A DNA stretch of 64,000 bases from Geosiphon pyriformis (Eukaryota; Glomeromycota; Glomeromycetes; Archaeosporales; Geosiphonaceae): the NCBI GenBank assembly GCA_016748015.1, contig JAAOMT010000029.1:112896-176895 (forward strand), written 5' to 3'. The notes under the pieces are model-generated. The model searched no databases and was not told the origin of the DNA. It was given only the letters and a program-made list of their open reading frames with translations. Shown here one piece after another: positions 52,560-64,000 of this stretch; positions within the stretch are counted from its first letter, which is position 1, and each line of letters begins with the position of its first letter. The position numbers were made by a program, and so were the translations under genes.

Positions 52560-55500
52560 AATTAATATACACTAAAAATCAAGACGACAAATATGAAATA
52601 AAATCTTTTTACGTCTACTAAAAAACAATATTCAAAGGCTACCAGTTCTCCAGTAGCAGGTTTATTGAGAGCCTTTATACCAGAAATAACCAATCACGCT
52701 ACCTTTAAGAGAATAAAGGGATACACAACATACAGGCATTGTTCCTTCCGAATTATGCCTAAGCGAAAATCTGAAATTTCCCAGTTGGTAAAAAAAATTT
52801 ATTAAAGTTGTTTGGTCAGTGCGGATTTCCTAATCGATGCAACTAATCAAATTTAAGGTTTAAGTGAAACCGCTGATTTACGGGTAGCGACGATCTAAAT
52901 TTATTATGTCTGACTGTTATCACGTCTGCATGCCGTTGAAGATTTGATTTGATGATATTAATTAAAGTTCAGATTCACAAGGAAAATTTGATAGCCAATT
53001 TTTTTTGCCGGTAGTGTAGTACTTCCGCTATCTATGGTAAACGCGAACCGCCACCTAGGCCAATCTCGAACATTCTTTTACATTTAACTTCTAATGTTAT
53101 TTACTTTTTTATGAAAAGGATTAATTTTTAAAATTCCAACCATTTGCTTAAATCAAATTTGTTAATTTTAATGAACTAAAAATAATTTATACAAGTTATT
53201 ATAAAAATTCAAAATTCGTAGTATAATCAAAACTATTTTCTATCAAAATCAACAAAAGTTTCATTTATATTATAAACAATCCTTGTATTTTTAATAACAT
53301 ATATTTAAAGATTTACAAATTATGTTTAAATAAAATAGTATACAAATAATTAATTTGAAAATTTATTTAAAACACTATTTTTAAAAATGTAAAATTATTA
53401 TTTTTTATAAATAAACTCAAATTTTCCACTATTTTTTGTTAAATAATGTATAATTGACTAATGAAAACTTGTATACATGTATAAATTTACTACAATTATG
53501 ATAAACCAAAATTATTTTATAGTTTTTTATTTTCTATTTTCATATATTAAATATTTGATTAAATTAAACAAAAAACAATAAAGTAAACAAAAGCAAAAAT
53601 AAATAAATTTAAACAATAATAACTGGTGTTGAATAAATTAAAGAATTTTGCTCATAAGAAATAAATTATACATATAAATTAACTATTTAAATGCTTAAAT
53701 ATAAAAAATCATGGAAGTTGTGAATTATTTCAGTCATCTTACAAATCCAGTTAGTAAGAAATGTTAAACTACTTGAATATAAAATGAGAACATGGTTCCA
53801 ATTCTTTAAGCAAATTGACACCATATACAAAAATATAGTCTAAATTAGTTTTATCTTCTGTTGTTTCTTAAACTTAATTATTCTAGTTCTTTTTGTTTTA
53901 TCTGTTTTACAAACTTTAATAGTTTAATCTGCTTTTTATTATCGTATTTGTAGTTTTTATGTCTTTGAAGCAAATCAATCTTGCTTAAGTTCTTTAAACT
54001 CTTTAGCACATTTAGCAAAAGAATAATCATTTGAAAAGTCTTTTGTATATTTTAATATGCTTAAATTACTCTATCTTAAATTAATGTACCCAAACTTAAA
54101 ATTAACTTATCTAAAAAGTTCAATAATAATTGTTCAAAGTTTTAAGATTTTTCTTAATTAAACCTAACTTATTATTCAGATAATGTTAGCCAAATAGCGC
54201 TTATTAGCACACTTTCTATAAGTATTGTACTTACATGGTTTGTATTTTTGGTTAAGACTTTTTTTCTACTATTTAAAAATTTTAAAAAATTTAAAATAAT
54301 TGTTGATAATACAAATAAGACTTAAGTTTTAACAACATTTCTGCCAAGAAAATTGCTTTATAGTAATTTATTTGTAATTTAAATTGAAAAAAAACTTTGA
54401 TCAATTAGTTCTATTTTGGTCTTTATAATAATCTTGTCAAAATTCCATAATACTTAGTAAACTATTGGCAATATAATATATTATAATAATTGATTATTTA
54501 AATATTGTAAAGAATAAAATTTTTAAAAATGTACTGTTAATTCTGTTTTTCTCTATTTTTTAATTTGTTAACTAACATTCATGCAATGTAATAATTAATG
54601 CTAATCAATACAATTTATTTTAAGTTTTTTATTAAAATTAAAAAATACTATTATTAAATTGATAATTTTTATTTGTATTATAAAGATTTTGATTAATAAA
54701 ATTGTTACAGTTTTATTAAAAAACAATTAATATAAGATGTAGTAAAAGTTATATGTTTAAATATTCCAGTTTTTATTTCAAGTACTTAAATTTTGTTAAG
54801 TTTAAGATTTAGTTTTAAGTCCAAATATTGTTATTAATTTAAAACAAAATTATAATTCTTAAGTATTTTGTTTTTTAATAAAAATCTTTGTTTAATATCC
54901 AGTTTTGTCTTTAGTTTTAATTATATTGTTAAGATTTAGATTTTTTAATTAAGTTTATTAATAAACAATCTATTATTTTTAAAAATATTAGCTAAAAAAC
55001 TCATAATTATTTTTTATAATAACAACATTGAGAAAAACTTATTTTTAATATTATTAAAAGTTTATATTATGTTATTATTCTTAGATTATTTTGGTTATAA
55101 TTAAATAATCCAATAATTAACTAAAAAGTTTATAGAATTAAATTTGCCAAGTTTTTAAAAATAGTTAATATTCACTATTTTAAAAATTTTAATAAGTTTT
55201 TTTGATTATAGCTTTAATTATTTTATAAGCAATTCAAACCAATTTAAAATTTACATCCTGTAATATATATATTAATAAAAAATAAAAAATTAAAGTATTT
55301 TATAAATTTTAAGTAGTTACTTAAATATTAAAAATATGTTAATAAATTTAATAAAAAAAGAATTAATTTATTTTAAAATATTACTAGTATAATTTTTTTA
55401 TCAATTTAAAAAAAATAGCTCTATTTAGGCTAATTTATAATATTTCTAAACTAAAATTCAAAATTTTTTATTGAAGAATTTCAAAAATGAATCAAATATA

Positions 55501-56530
55501 ACATTTTAAATATATTATAACTATTTTAAATATTTAATAATACTATTTAGTCTAACAAATATGTTTGCTGTTTTTTAATATTTAAGAAATAATATATTTA
55601 AAACTATTTAGATTAATTTATTATTTATTATTTTATTCAAAAATTATAAAACTATAAAAAATAAATATTTTTAGTTAAAATTATTTTTAATTAAAATATT
55701 AATTTATTTTGTAATTTAAAAACATTTTTTTAGTTTTTTAATACTAAATTTTTTTATCTTTAATTTTATATTCTTTATTTAATAATTATATTAAATACAT
55801 ATTACACATTGTAAGAACACATATAATTATTAATAACTATAATATAATTTTTTTTTAAAAAAGTATTATATTAATTAAAGTAATAAACTATTTTTAATTT
55901 TTATATTTATTATTGTATTTGTTTTGTTTTTAATTTTTATATATTTAGTCTTATTATATATTCTTTTGATTAAAATTATATAAATATTTAAATTAAATGC
56001 CAAATTACATATTAATTGTCAAGATTAAAAGTTACGTTTTTGTGTTAAATTAAATTTTTAATTTAAAGTTGTTATTGTTTTATTATTAAAATAAAGTGCT
56101 AAAAAGATAATACAAGAAAAAAACAGATACATCAATCTAAATTTTAATTTTGACTTGTGTTGTACACAAGGGTCTTGAAATCAGTTTTGAGTGAAAATTT
56201 CCCTATTTTTTTTTAAGCAAAATTTATTGAAAACCCTTTATTAAAACAAGATGTTTTATTATCTCTTCAATGCTTTTGCTAAATTTAAAAAAATGCGACA
56301 TTAACAGATTTCTGAAATCTGTAAATTTTTTACTTATATACAATAAATCTCTCTGAAAATGATTTAGTTTTTGCCATTTAAAAATCATTGGAGGCACCCA
56401 AAATTGGTGATTTATAATAATAACTTCCAATGTCAGATAGCACATGATAGGAACCACTTAAAGCGACACCACTTCAAAATCAATGTGAAATCCAAAAACT
56501 AGAGTGAATAAATTTGATTCACCACATAGT
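52560..56530. other. Intergenic dominated by a 3-kb ultra-AT island
   Basis: 52560-53090 is ordinary upstream DNA of the methyltransferase gene. About 53090-56120 is the most AT-rich block of the window, with only a handful of CpG dinucleotides and no coding potential on either strand. 56120-56530 returns to ordinary composition downstream of the Ser/Pro-rich protein gene. Confidence 0.6.
52672..52680 (-). promoter_or_regulatory. TATA-box-like element of the methyltransferase gene
   Basis: On the minus strand GGTATAAAGGC, about 113 nt before the methyltransferase ATG, a plausible core promoter position. Confidence 0.4.
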
Positions 56531-57821
56531 TCACCTTCGACTCTCCAACTTCAAGCTCGCACCTTGATCTATCTTAAGCCAGCTAGACATAGTAAGCCAA
56601 TATAAAATCCAAGAACTCATAGAAAATCCGATGGGCTCGTCAATATATTTTCGAATTCTGTCAGCAAAAGTACGCATCAAGTTATCATAATGATAAGCAA
56701 AGTGGATCAAGATCTGTGATCTAGGCGTGAAGTCAGAGATGGAATATTTTTGCGGGCGTAGAGTAGACTTAGAACTTGAAACAATAACAATATCTCGTTC
56801 ATAAATGGGACTCGACCTCGAATCCTTTTTCTCTGCCTTGTGATCATGGATGGGCATAGATGATGATTCTCTTAGTTGTAAGACCTGTGAGGGTGCTAAA
56901 GGCTTAATCGAGAATGCTTGATCGGTAGATTTGCGATCATTCAGGTCTGGTTCTTTTAATTCCACCCTGAAAGACAATATTTCATGATGATTGATTTCAA
57001 CAAAAGCTTGGGAGGATTCTTGGGGATCTTTGGTGATTGACGAATTCTCCGGAACCTTTATTCCATCTAAAACGTCCAATTTTACAACAGTTTTTAAAAT
57101 ATCGCTTTCTTTACCAGGTGACTCGGGTGGGGTAAGTAGTTGATGAAGTTCTGGATCCTGAGTAAAATCTTTAAGATAGTATTGTTCCGCAGTCCAGATC
57201 ATAGCCTGATTTTCAGGTTTTACTATAGGTGACAACCACTTTGGCGATGATTTTGAGGTAGCTGTTCGTGATTATCAATTAATTTTCTAATCAACTAAAC
57301 CAAAATGATAGTTTAAACTTCAAATAATAATTACCTTCCCAAAGTTTTGGTGGATAGGAAGGCAAAACACCGTCTTCCATGAAGGGGTGAATAGGCCCCT
57401 TTCCTTCACTTTGCTCCCATGAAAAAGAATCATAAAATGGCTCACCCTCCTTTTTTTCCTCGGGGGGTGGTGTCCTCTCAAAAGGTGTCATGTTATTCAC
57501 GTAATCCCATCTTCCTTTGTTTTCCAACGTTGGTGGGCGTTCTGAAAGGGGCGTTCTTTCACTAAGATCCCATTTTTGTTCCTCAGAAGTAGGGGATTCA
57601 TGCAAAGATTTTGGATGAAATCCGTCGGTATTCAAGACTGGTTTTTGAATTGATGATGTGTTGACATCTGATTCATCAAGCGTAGCGTAGGATGCAAGAG
57701 ATGATTGTGAACCACGTGAATCAAAGGACTCGGTAACACTGTGTCCACCCGTAAAGTTCTTCGACTTGCGGCCCTTATTACTCCTTTTAATAAATTTTTT
57801 AAATTTTTCAAGTTTTTCCAT
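56531..57821 (-). CDS. Ser/Pro-rich hypothetical protein with C-terminal hydrophobic patch
   Basis: Two exons on the minus strand, 57821-57335 and 57261-56531, give 405 residues in frame. The start chosen is the ATG at 57821 (MEKLEKFKKFIKRSNKGRKS), a strongly basic amphipathic start. The long middle is polar, rich in Ser, Pro, Glu and Lys, with short 'ERTPLSERPP' and 'FERTPPPEEKK' repeats, and is probably disordered. Near the C-terminus 'RSQILIHFAYHYDNLMRTFA' and 'FSMSSWILYWLTMSSWLKI' form a more hydrophobic segment that may contact or cross a membrane. I do not recognise the family. The SP/TP pairs could be phosphorylation sites; this is inference. Confidence 0.7.
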
Positions 57822-59290
57822 TCTCACTCACTGACAAAAGAAAGAAGATAATTTATTTTTTTAAAGCGTGAAAAAGGGTTGGTTATAAGATATTTTTGGG
57901 TCACTATATGAAATCTGACATAATAATAGATTAGTTAACATAATTACGTCAAAAATATTTTCTCGAGAAAATATGTCATTCTTGTATCATTTTCTTCAAT
58001 GAATCTTTTCGATAATAAGCATGTGAATTTCCAAAGATTAATGGAAATCAATGACGTATTTTAGAGGTCAATTCAAGGGAATATGCGGTTTAAAAATTTT
58101 TGAGCAGCGCCACAATTTGAATAAGACATAACAACTCAGTATCAATTAGTATTTTAAAATCCCAAAGGGTTTTCAACAAAAACTCGCGATCTATTGATTT
58201 ACCGTTATTTATGAATGATGACTTTCAAGGGTCAAATTTTCTACTCAATAATGAATTTGCTTGCTTTATTTCTGTTAGGTAATTATTTAGAAAAATTACA
58301 TTGTCATTATTGAAATTGTGTTTTGATCCCGAATCATTCATCCTATGGTTTCCCCAGATAAATTTCAAGATTAAATTATAAGTAAAATATGATCTCTTTC
58401 GTTACCTTTAAAATATTTTTATCAGTAAATTTCTTTTATTTCAAAACTTTTTTCATGTTAATCAGCTTTTATCCTCATGATAGTTAAAATATTTTTTAAA
58501 TTTTAGAAATTAATTAATTAATTAATTGATTACTACCTTCATTCAAGTAAAATGATAATATTTTAAAATACAATCGCGTAAACAAGTCTGAAATGTATGG
58601 TGTACCAGTTCTAGTGCTTGTCCATTAATTATAAAGGAAAGCTTTAGAAGGCAAAACTTTTTAAAATTGTTCTCGATTGGAAACCACATTTGACTATTGA
58701 GATTTGGTAATGTTTCATTCGTCCTGAAGAATATCAAAAAATTACCGATCTAATTTAAAAGCTTTATCCTCTTTTTGAAAAATTTCTAAAAAGCTCAACA
58801 GATAAACGAGAAAAGCACTAAAAAAGATAGAAACGACCAATCATTTTTTAGATTTTATTTATCTTTTTCACACTTCATCTAGTTAGTAAATGCTTCTTGA
58901 TTGCCTATATTTTTTATAAAGTTCGAATTTTTTGAATTACCTATTAGGTACTAGCTCACCTTGAATCCCCCCCCTCATAATAAGTAATTGTTGTTGACGA
59001 TATGTTAATGATTATCAATTTCTTGTTCTCACGAGTAGCCAGATGACATTTTATGTTCATAATCTTAATTCTGAAAATGGTTAAATTAGTCCGGAATGAT
59101 CTTATTGGGCTATGATGAAAGATTACATTAAACAAAGAACAATGGGAATCTAATTGAAATTCTGAATAAAACATATAAATAAGATTGGTATTTTACTTAT
59201 TCTTCTTTTAGCGTTCATCTCCTTTGATAGTTTTAAACTTATTAAATTCTTTGAAAAAAAAAAAGATTTTTTAAAATCTCAGATAACAAA
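57822..59290. other. Intergenic between divergent genes
   Basis: Should contain the promoters of the Ser/Pro-rich gene (-) and the promethin-like gene (+). A short TTAA repeat lies near 58508-58527. No gene seen. Confidence 0.45.
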
Positions 59291-59906
59291 ATGGAATGGA
59301 AAAAAATATTAGAAGATGGTACACAAAATGGGCATGCTTTCATTGGACGAGGCCAACAAGAAGTTGAAAACTTGGCTCAAACTTTAACAAATATTTGGCA
59401 ACTGTTTTTGAAAAAAACGCCAATGTGGTTTCAAGAAAGCGCACATCGTTTAGAGGATACCATCAAACAAAATCAAATTCTATCTGACTTTATCGTATTC
59501 TTTACTGTTTCATTCATTATTCCCTTGGGAGCTTTCATATTCTGGTCAATAGGGTGCTTAGTTGTTACTCTATGTTTTTGTAAGTTGGTAATATTTTGTT
59601 TGAAGAGACAAAAATTAATTGAAAATTAATTGAAATTAAAAATTGTATTTTTCATTAAAATTCTTTCTCTCCCCATGTACAGGGATTGCTAGTTGGTCAC
59701 TAGCTTATGTGATGTTAATCGCAGCAGGGGTTTTAGTCCTTTCACCATTCTATTTTTTCGCTATAGGGGTTGGTGCCTTTTGTGCAATTGGTCTTGCCTC
59801 CATAAGGTTCACTATACGTGTTGTACGTTCTTTTTATGAAAACTCAATACCTTCACCATCACACCAAACTTTTGATCCTAAGTTTACAACTGACGTCACA
59901 GAGTAA
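59291..59906 (+). CDS. Small multi-pass membrane protein, possibly promethin/LDAF1-like
   Basis: Two exons, 59291-59579 and 59683-59906, give 170 residues in frame. A polar, partly amphipathic leader of about 70 residues (MEWKKILEDGTQNGHAFIGR) is followed by four closely spaced hydrophobic segments: 'FIVFFTVSFIIPLGAFIFW', 'GCLVVTLCFCWIASWSL', 'VMLIAAGVLVLSPFYFF' and 'IGVGAFCAIGLASI', then a short polar tail ending DVTE. This size and hairpin-rich layout resemble promethin/LDAF1 (yeast Ldo), which works with seipin at lipid-droplet assembly sites on the ER. The assignment rests on topology only, so another small ER membrane protein is possible. Confidence 0.72.
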
Positions 59907-60895
59907 AAAATATCTTTCTCTTCCTTTAAGGAACACCAATTTATTTACAAAAAAATTAGGGTCTTTAAAGCAGTTGAAAAATATTTAATTATATTTCCTA
60001 AAAGTAAAGTAATTAAATTTGACTCAGTTTCATTGTAATTATTATTTTTATTCACAATTTTCATATTTTTGATGTTTTTTAATATATTTAGTTTTCAGGC
60101 TTGTAGTTAACTTCATTTTAAAGTCCTGAGTTAATCTTTTATACAGATTAGGAATAAAAGAAGGAAATTCAAAATTTATTTTGTCCTTTGAAACGATTTA
60201 TTGATATTTCCCAAGAATTTCATGGAATAATGTAATTCAACATGAGTATTCCAAAGTGTTTGGATTATCATATTTTTATTTTATTTTAAACTGGACGCGT
60301 GAAGGGTTGATTGGTTTGAATATAACCTTCAACGTATTTATGAATTTCATTATTTTTTTTAATAATCTTGACAGAATTGAATTAAAAGCACGAGATTATC
60401 AAATGACCATTTAAAGAGTTATTCAGCCTGATCTAAAAACCACTCTTATTTTAAAGCTAGCAAAAACAAGAAATTGAAAAATTTTTGTTTTAATTGTTAG
60501 GCAAAAAGTATAAAGAAATAATTATATTAATAAAATTTTTTATTAATTAAAGGATTACCTCAAAAAACATTTAATTTTTAACAGATAAGCCCTTTTTGAT
60601 ATATGTAGAAAATTCGAAATAAAAATACCCTAAAGGAATTTAAAAGACTACATAAATTAATTTTAATTATAAAATCTCTTCAAGTTTAGTGATAAAGTAA
60701 ATTAAATTAAAAGATGAATATGTTTTATTTTACTCATTGAATTATATTTAAATTTTTAAATGTCTCTGATCCTTATATTAAATTTTTATTTTATTTTGAG
60801 TCTTTTAATATGTAAGTGATAAGTTATTTTAATAAATGGTAATTAATTGTAAATTTATGATTATGCTATTTTTCACACGAAGCCGAAACCCGTTT

Positions 60896-60897
60896 AG

Positions 60898-60930
<33 letters not shown>
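60896..60930. repeat. GTT/AAC trinucleotide microsatellite
   Basis: About eleven GTT units. Confidence 0.9.
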
Positions 60931-60933
<3 letters not shown>

Positions 60934-61339
60934 CACGATATGTAACCTGACGTAATCCAAGGTCACAATTTCAATAAAAGTTGAAAATTTTAGGATGTTG
61001 CTGAAAGTGTAGGTTACAATGAACCATAAGAGAAGAATGAATTTCTGAAAGTCCAAAAGCTATCTTTCATGCGATATTTAATTTATAAGGGATCAACTCG
61101 TAGAATGAAAAATTTATTAATAAATGTTTCCGCATGTCTTCATGTTCGGCAAACTTCTTCACAATTCAAAAAACTCGAATGTTTTTGACGTTAACAGATA
61201 AGACTTTGATTAATAAACATAGCTCTTTGAATATTTAATTATCAACAGTTTAAAAAATGATAAATAAAGTAAATAGATAATATAATAAATAATAGATATA
61301 GTAAATAAATAATAATAAATATTAAATAATAATACTTTG

Positions 61340-61735
61340 TTTACCTTTTTAAATACTTCTTCACTTATATTTATGATTTTTATTGTTACTTCCGTCCCTT
61401 CTTCATTCTTTTATATATCTTTCATATTCCACTTCATCATGATGTTTTGTAATTTCCCAGCCAATTAATTCATCCATCAGTCACAATTGTTTTATAAATT
61501 ATACCAAACCCTCCTCTAGCAATTTCGTTGATTCGAAAAACCATCCCATGAAATCCAAGAATAATAATTAGCTCTATTATGAGAATATTCAGTAGGTGAA
61601 ATTTAGATTAGATTTTTAATTATTTCATCAAATAATTTTTCAAAAAATATGGATTGGCATGCGCCATACAATTTATTAGAATACTCCCTTGACAGGTTGC
61701 AATCATGAGCTTCTGGATGAGTCATTTTAATTTCT
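61340..61735 (-). pseudogene. Decayed TKL-type protein kinase (N-lobe)
   Basis: On the minus strand one frame reads RINEIARGGFGIIYKTIVTD followed by a stop, a typical TKL glycine loop (family: IARGGFGTIYKATW.DG). A second frame then gives 'HHDEVEYERYIKE' and a third 'TEVTIKIINISEEVFKK' with the beta-3 lysine and a GTAAAC donor-like end. Upstream, 'EYSHNRANYYSWISWDG' corresponds to the segment just before the kinase domain of Glomeromycotina TKL kinases. Stops and two frame changes within about 200 nt show that it is broken. It is not a copy of the TKL gene at 9.2-11.2 kb at the level I can compare, but belongs to the same broad family. Confidence 0.7.
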
Positions 61736-63810
61736 TTGTTTCCCTTAATGTGGATAAGTGCGAAAAACCAAAGATTACCTCCACCTTGTTATGCTAAAAT
61801 CATTAAAAAGTGTTGGTATGCTAATCCACTGAGTCATCCTACTGCCAAAGAAAGTTAAAAATAAATTGTGGGAACTTAAGGAGATGTATAGACGGTTTCA
61901 AATTTTGAGTCTTGAAAAGACATAGTTTTTAGAATCAAATAAATACCTAAGAAAAATATTGAAGAACAAAGAGATAAGAAAAACTTTAAAAACAACCACA
62001 ACAACAACAATTGAGGAGCGGTTCATAAAAGTCGTCTTTTAACTTTGTAAAAGAATTAGTCTATTTGCCTAAGGTAAGAGATTATATACTGTACATTATC
62101 TTATTTAATTATCTTACATTTAGATGACTCTTAATAGATCTAATCGTGATCGATCATCTTTCATTTTCCGTTTGTAAGTTGATCTTTTCATCATTGATAC
62201 ATTCTAGATAACCTTTATTATATTATAAATTTTAAATATAAATGAATATTCTCTTACACCTAAGAAATATTATTCAAAAAAATAGCAAAATTCAAAAAAT
62301 AGATTGCACACGTTTCGAAGGATTAAGATGAAAATTTATGCCTCAGCCAGAACTTTCTTTTAAATTCATATCTATATTTTAAAAACTCCAACCCGAAGAG
62401 CTCTTTACTTTTTAGTCAAGTATAACGATTTTGCGCGGAAAAAAATTTGGAACCCAACCATGATTCTTAAAAAAGAAAGCTTTTCTTTTCACTTATTGAT
62501 CAATTAATAGACTATTTTCTCATCATTTTTTAAAGCAAAATCGCAATGCCATTCACCACAAAAAAAAAGTGACTTAGGGAAATTGGATCATATTATGCCA
62601 TCCTGTGACCAATTTTTTTCAGAGAAAGCTTGAATATACTATAGCTAAAGCCATCATATTAAATGTGATGATTCAAGTGAGAATATTTTTATTTTTTTCA
62701 ATGGAATAAAACTATTCTTAATAGAGTCAAATCTTTAATCTTTCAATAAAATTGGTGCACATTAAATCAGCCTCTAATGAAATTATCTTATTTTGCTCAA
62801 TAGATTTAATTAGAAAATTTATTATATTTTGAACAATTAACAGCCATATCCTTTTGATGAAAATATAAACATTATAATTGGCTCGGAAATATATAATCGG
62901 TCATGGTAGATTGTACCACTGTACCTACAAAGTAATTTGCCCCTAAAATCACATTTTTCCTTAACTGACTACCTTCTTTTAAAAAGAGCAGAGATGGACA
63001 TTAATAACCCCTGAAGTTATAGAAAGGATATCAGTTTTATCTTTATAATTCATCTTTTGATATGGCTCAAGAGAAGAAACAAAATTCTTTTAAGAGTGTT
63101 ATTCTTCAAATCTTTGCTTTTTCTTACCCGAGTCGCCAAAACCCTTTTACCAACTACATGTATCACACAGGCAACTAAAAGTTCAAAGCATTTTGAATCT
63201 TGGTGATTATCATTTATAGATCATGATCCCACACCCAATCAATCAAATATCTCGGGAACATATCCACGAATATAAATTGATTTCAATAAAAGGGATTAAC
63301 TCCGAATAGTATTCAATAAAAGGAAATCTTTTATTCAAAATAATAAGGGGAATGCTTTGACCAAACTTTCTTTTGAAAATCAAAGGAAAAAACGCTAGAA
63401 AATGATTTTATAGCTAAAATTTCTATTACTCAATTTTTTTAAAAAATTTGGCTCCAACGAGGTTATTTTGTAATAAATTAAAAATTTAAAGCAATTTAAT
63501 TCAAGATTTTAATTTGACCAACGCCTCCTTTCTTGTCAATTCCACGTGTTAATTCGATTCGATAGTATAAGATTTATCAATAGAATGGTTGAAAATCTTT
63601 TCTGCGACCATTTTAAATCAGTGCAGCCATCTGCATATGTACCATTTCGGCAGTTTTGTAAATAAACTCTGCGAAAAAAAGAGGAATTATTCACTTGGCA
63701 ATAATTTTAAACTCACCCGTTTACACTCTTTTTTTTCCATTCATCATTCTATGACTTATTTTGAGAAAAAGATTTTGGCACGCCTGAATTATCACATTTA
63801 ATATTTACAA

Positions 63811-64000
63811 ATGAGTCAGAATAATACTCATATTCAAGAATGGATAGGGTTCCCATTAGTAATGGCAGGTTTAATCCTGACCTTATCTGCTTCTTTACGA
63901 ATGATTTTACTCCAAAAAAGCGCCTCAAAATTTCACCTTTTCCCTATAATCAACGCTCTCATGCTAATAACAGAAATCAGTACATTAGCACGAATTTTTT
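63811..64000 (+). CDS. Membrane protein, N-terminal part (runs off right edge)
   Basis: An ATG at 63811 opens a frame that stays open to the end of the window (63 residues). It begins MSQNNTHIQEWIGFPLVMAG, with a hydrophobic segment 'FPLVMAGLILTLSASLRMILL' and a second starting 'FPIINALMLITEISTLARIF'. It is probably a multi-pass membrane protein. The family cannot be told from this part. Confidence 0.55.
   Translation, partial: MSQNNTHIQEWIGFPLVMAGLILTLSASLRMILLQKSASKFHLFPIINALMLITEISTLARIF

Larger units (their letters stand above)
59907..63810. other. Gene-poor stretch with a kinase pseudogene
   Basis: No intact gene. It holds a GTT tract (60896-60930) and a decayed TKL kinase fragment (about 61340-61735), both listed separately. 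The open frame at 63589-63801 just before the right-edge gene is AT-rich and lacks motifs. Confidence 0.5.

Overview
The window looks like AT-rich nuclear DNA of a filamentous fungus, most probably an arbuscular mycorrhizal fungus (Glomeromycotina). Seen: long AT-rich intergenic DNA with many AAT/ATT tracts; genes interrupted by short (about 50-160 nt) GT-AG introns; fungal families such as a HAM1-like protein, a full-size ABCB transporter, a white-collar-type LOV protein and a CaMKI-like kinase; and a tyrosine-kinase-like (TKL) kinase whose wording (DPNTKEYMMVMQYADGGNL) matches the family hugely expanded in Glomeromycotina. The species cannot be named. No rRNA, tRNA, CRISPR array or prokaryotic operon was seen.

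Layout. 0-3.2 kb: a secreted-protein gene leaving the left edge (-) and a membrane protein (+). 3.2-9.2 kb: gene-poor DNA with ATT satellites, a perfect 35-bp palindrome and a doubtful small secreted ORF. 9.25-11.24 kb: TKL kinase (-) with a helical N-terminal domain. 11.2-17.2 kb: gene desert with micro/minisatellites. 17.2-20.8 kb: a multi-pass membrane protein (-) and a CaMKI-like kinase (+). 20.8-24.9 kb: gene desert with an ultra-AT island. 24.9-29.1 kb: an unknown protein (+), a decayed Tc1/mariner transposase and a class-3 lipase-like gene (+) without the catalytic serine. 30.7-33.9 kb: HAM1-like gene (+). 36.0-36.6 kb: a second Tc1/mariner remnant. 37.7-42.5 kb: ABCB full transporter (+). 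43.9-44.8 kb: two-TM protein (+). 47.2-48.6 kb: short white-collar-1-like LOV gene (-). 51.3-52.6 kb: SAM-dependent methyltransferase (-). 53.1-56.1 kb: 3-kb ultra-AT island. 56.5-57.8 kb: Ser/Pro-rich protein (-). 59.3-59.9 kb: promethin-like membrane protein (+). 61.3-61.7 kb: TKL kinase pseudogene (-). Right edge: start of another membrane protein (+).

Exon boundaries were worked out by hand from GT-AG sites and reading-phase continuity; every model given keeps frame through all junctions. The genes form no operon or obvious pathway. Several concern signalling (TKL kinase, CaMK, LOV photoreceptor) and lipids or membranes (lipase-like, HAM1-like, ABCB, promethin-like), but a functional link is not implied by position. 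The most interesting points are the lipase-like gene lacking its nucleophile, the white-collar gene that stops at the end of its LOV domain, the helical-domain plus TKL kinase architecture, and a stop-free in-frame intron inside the first nucleotide-binding domain of the ABC transporter.
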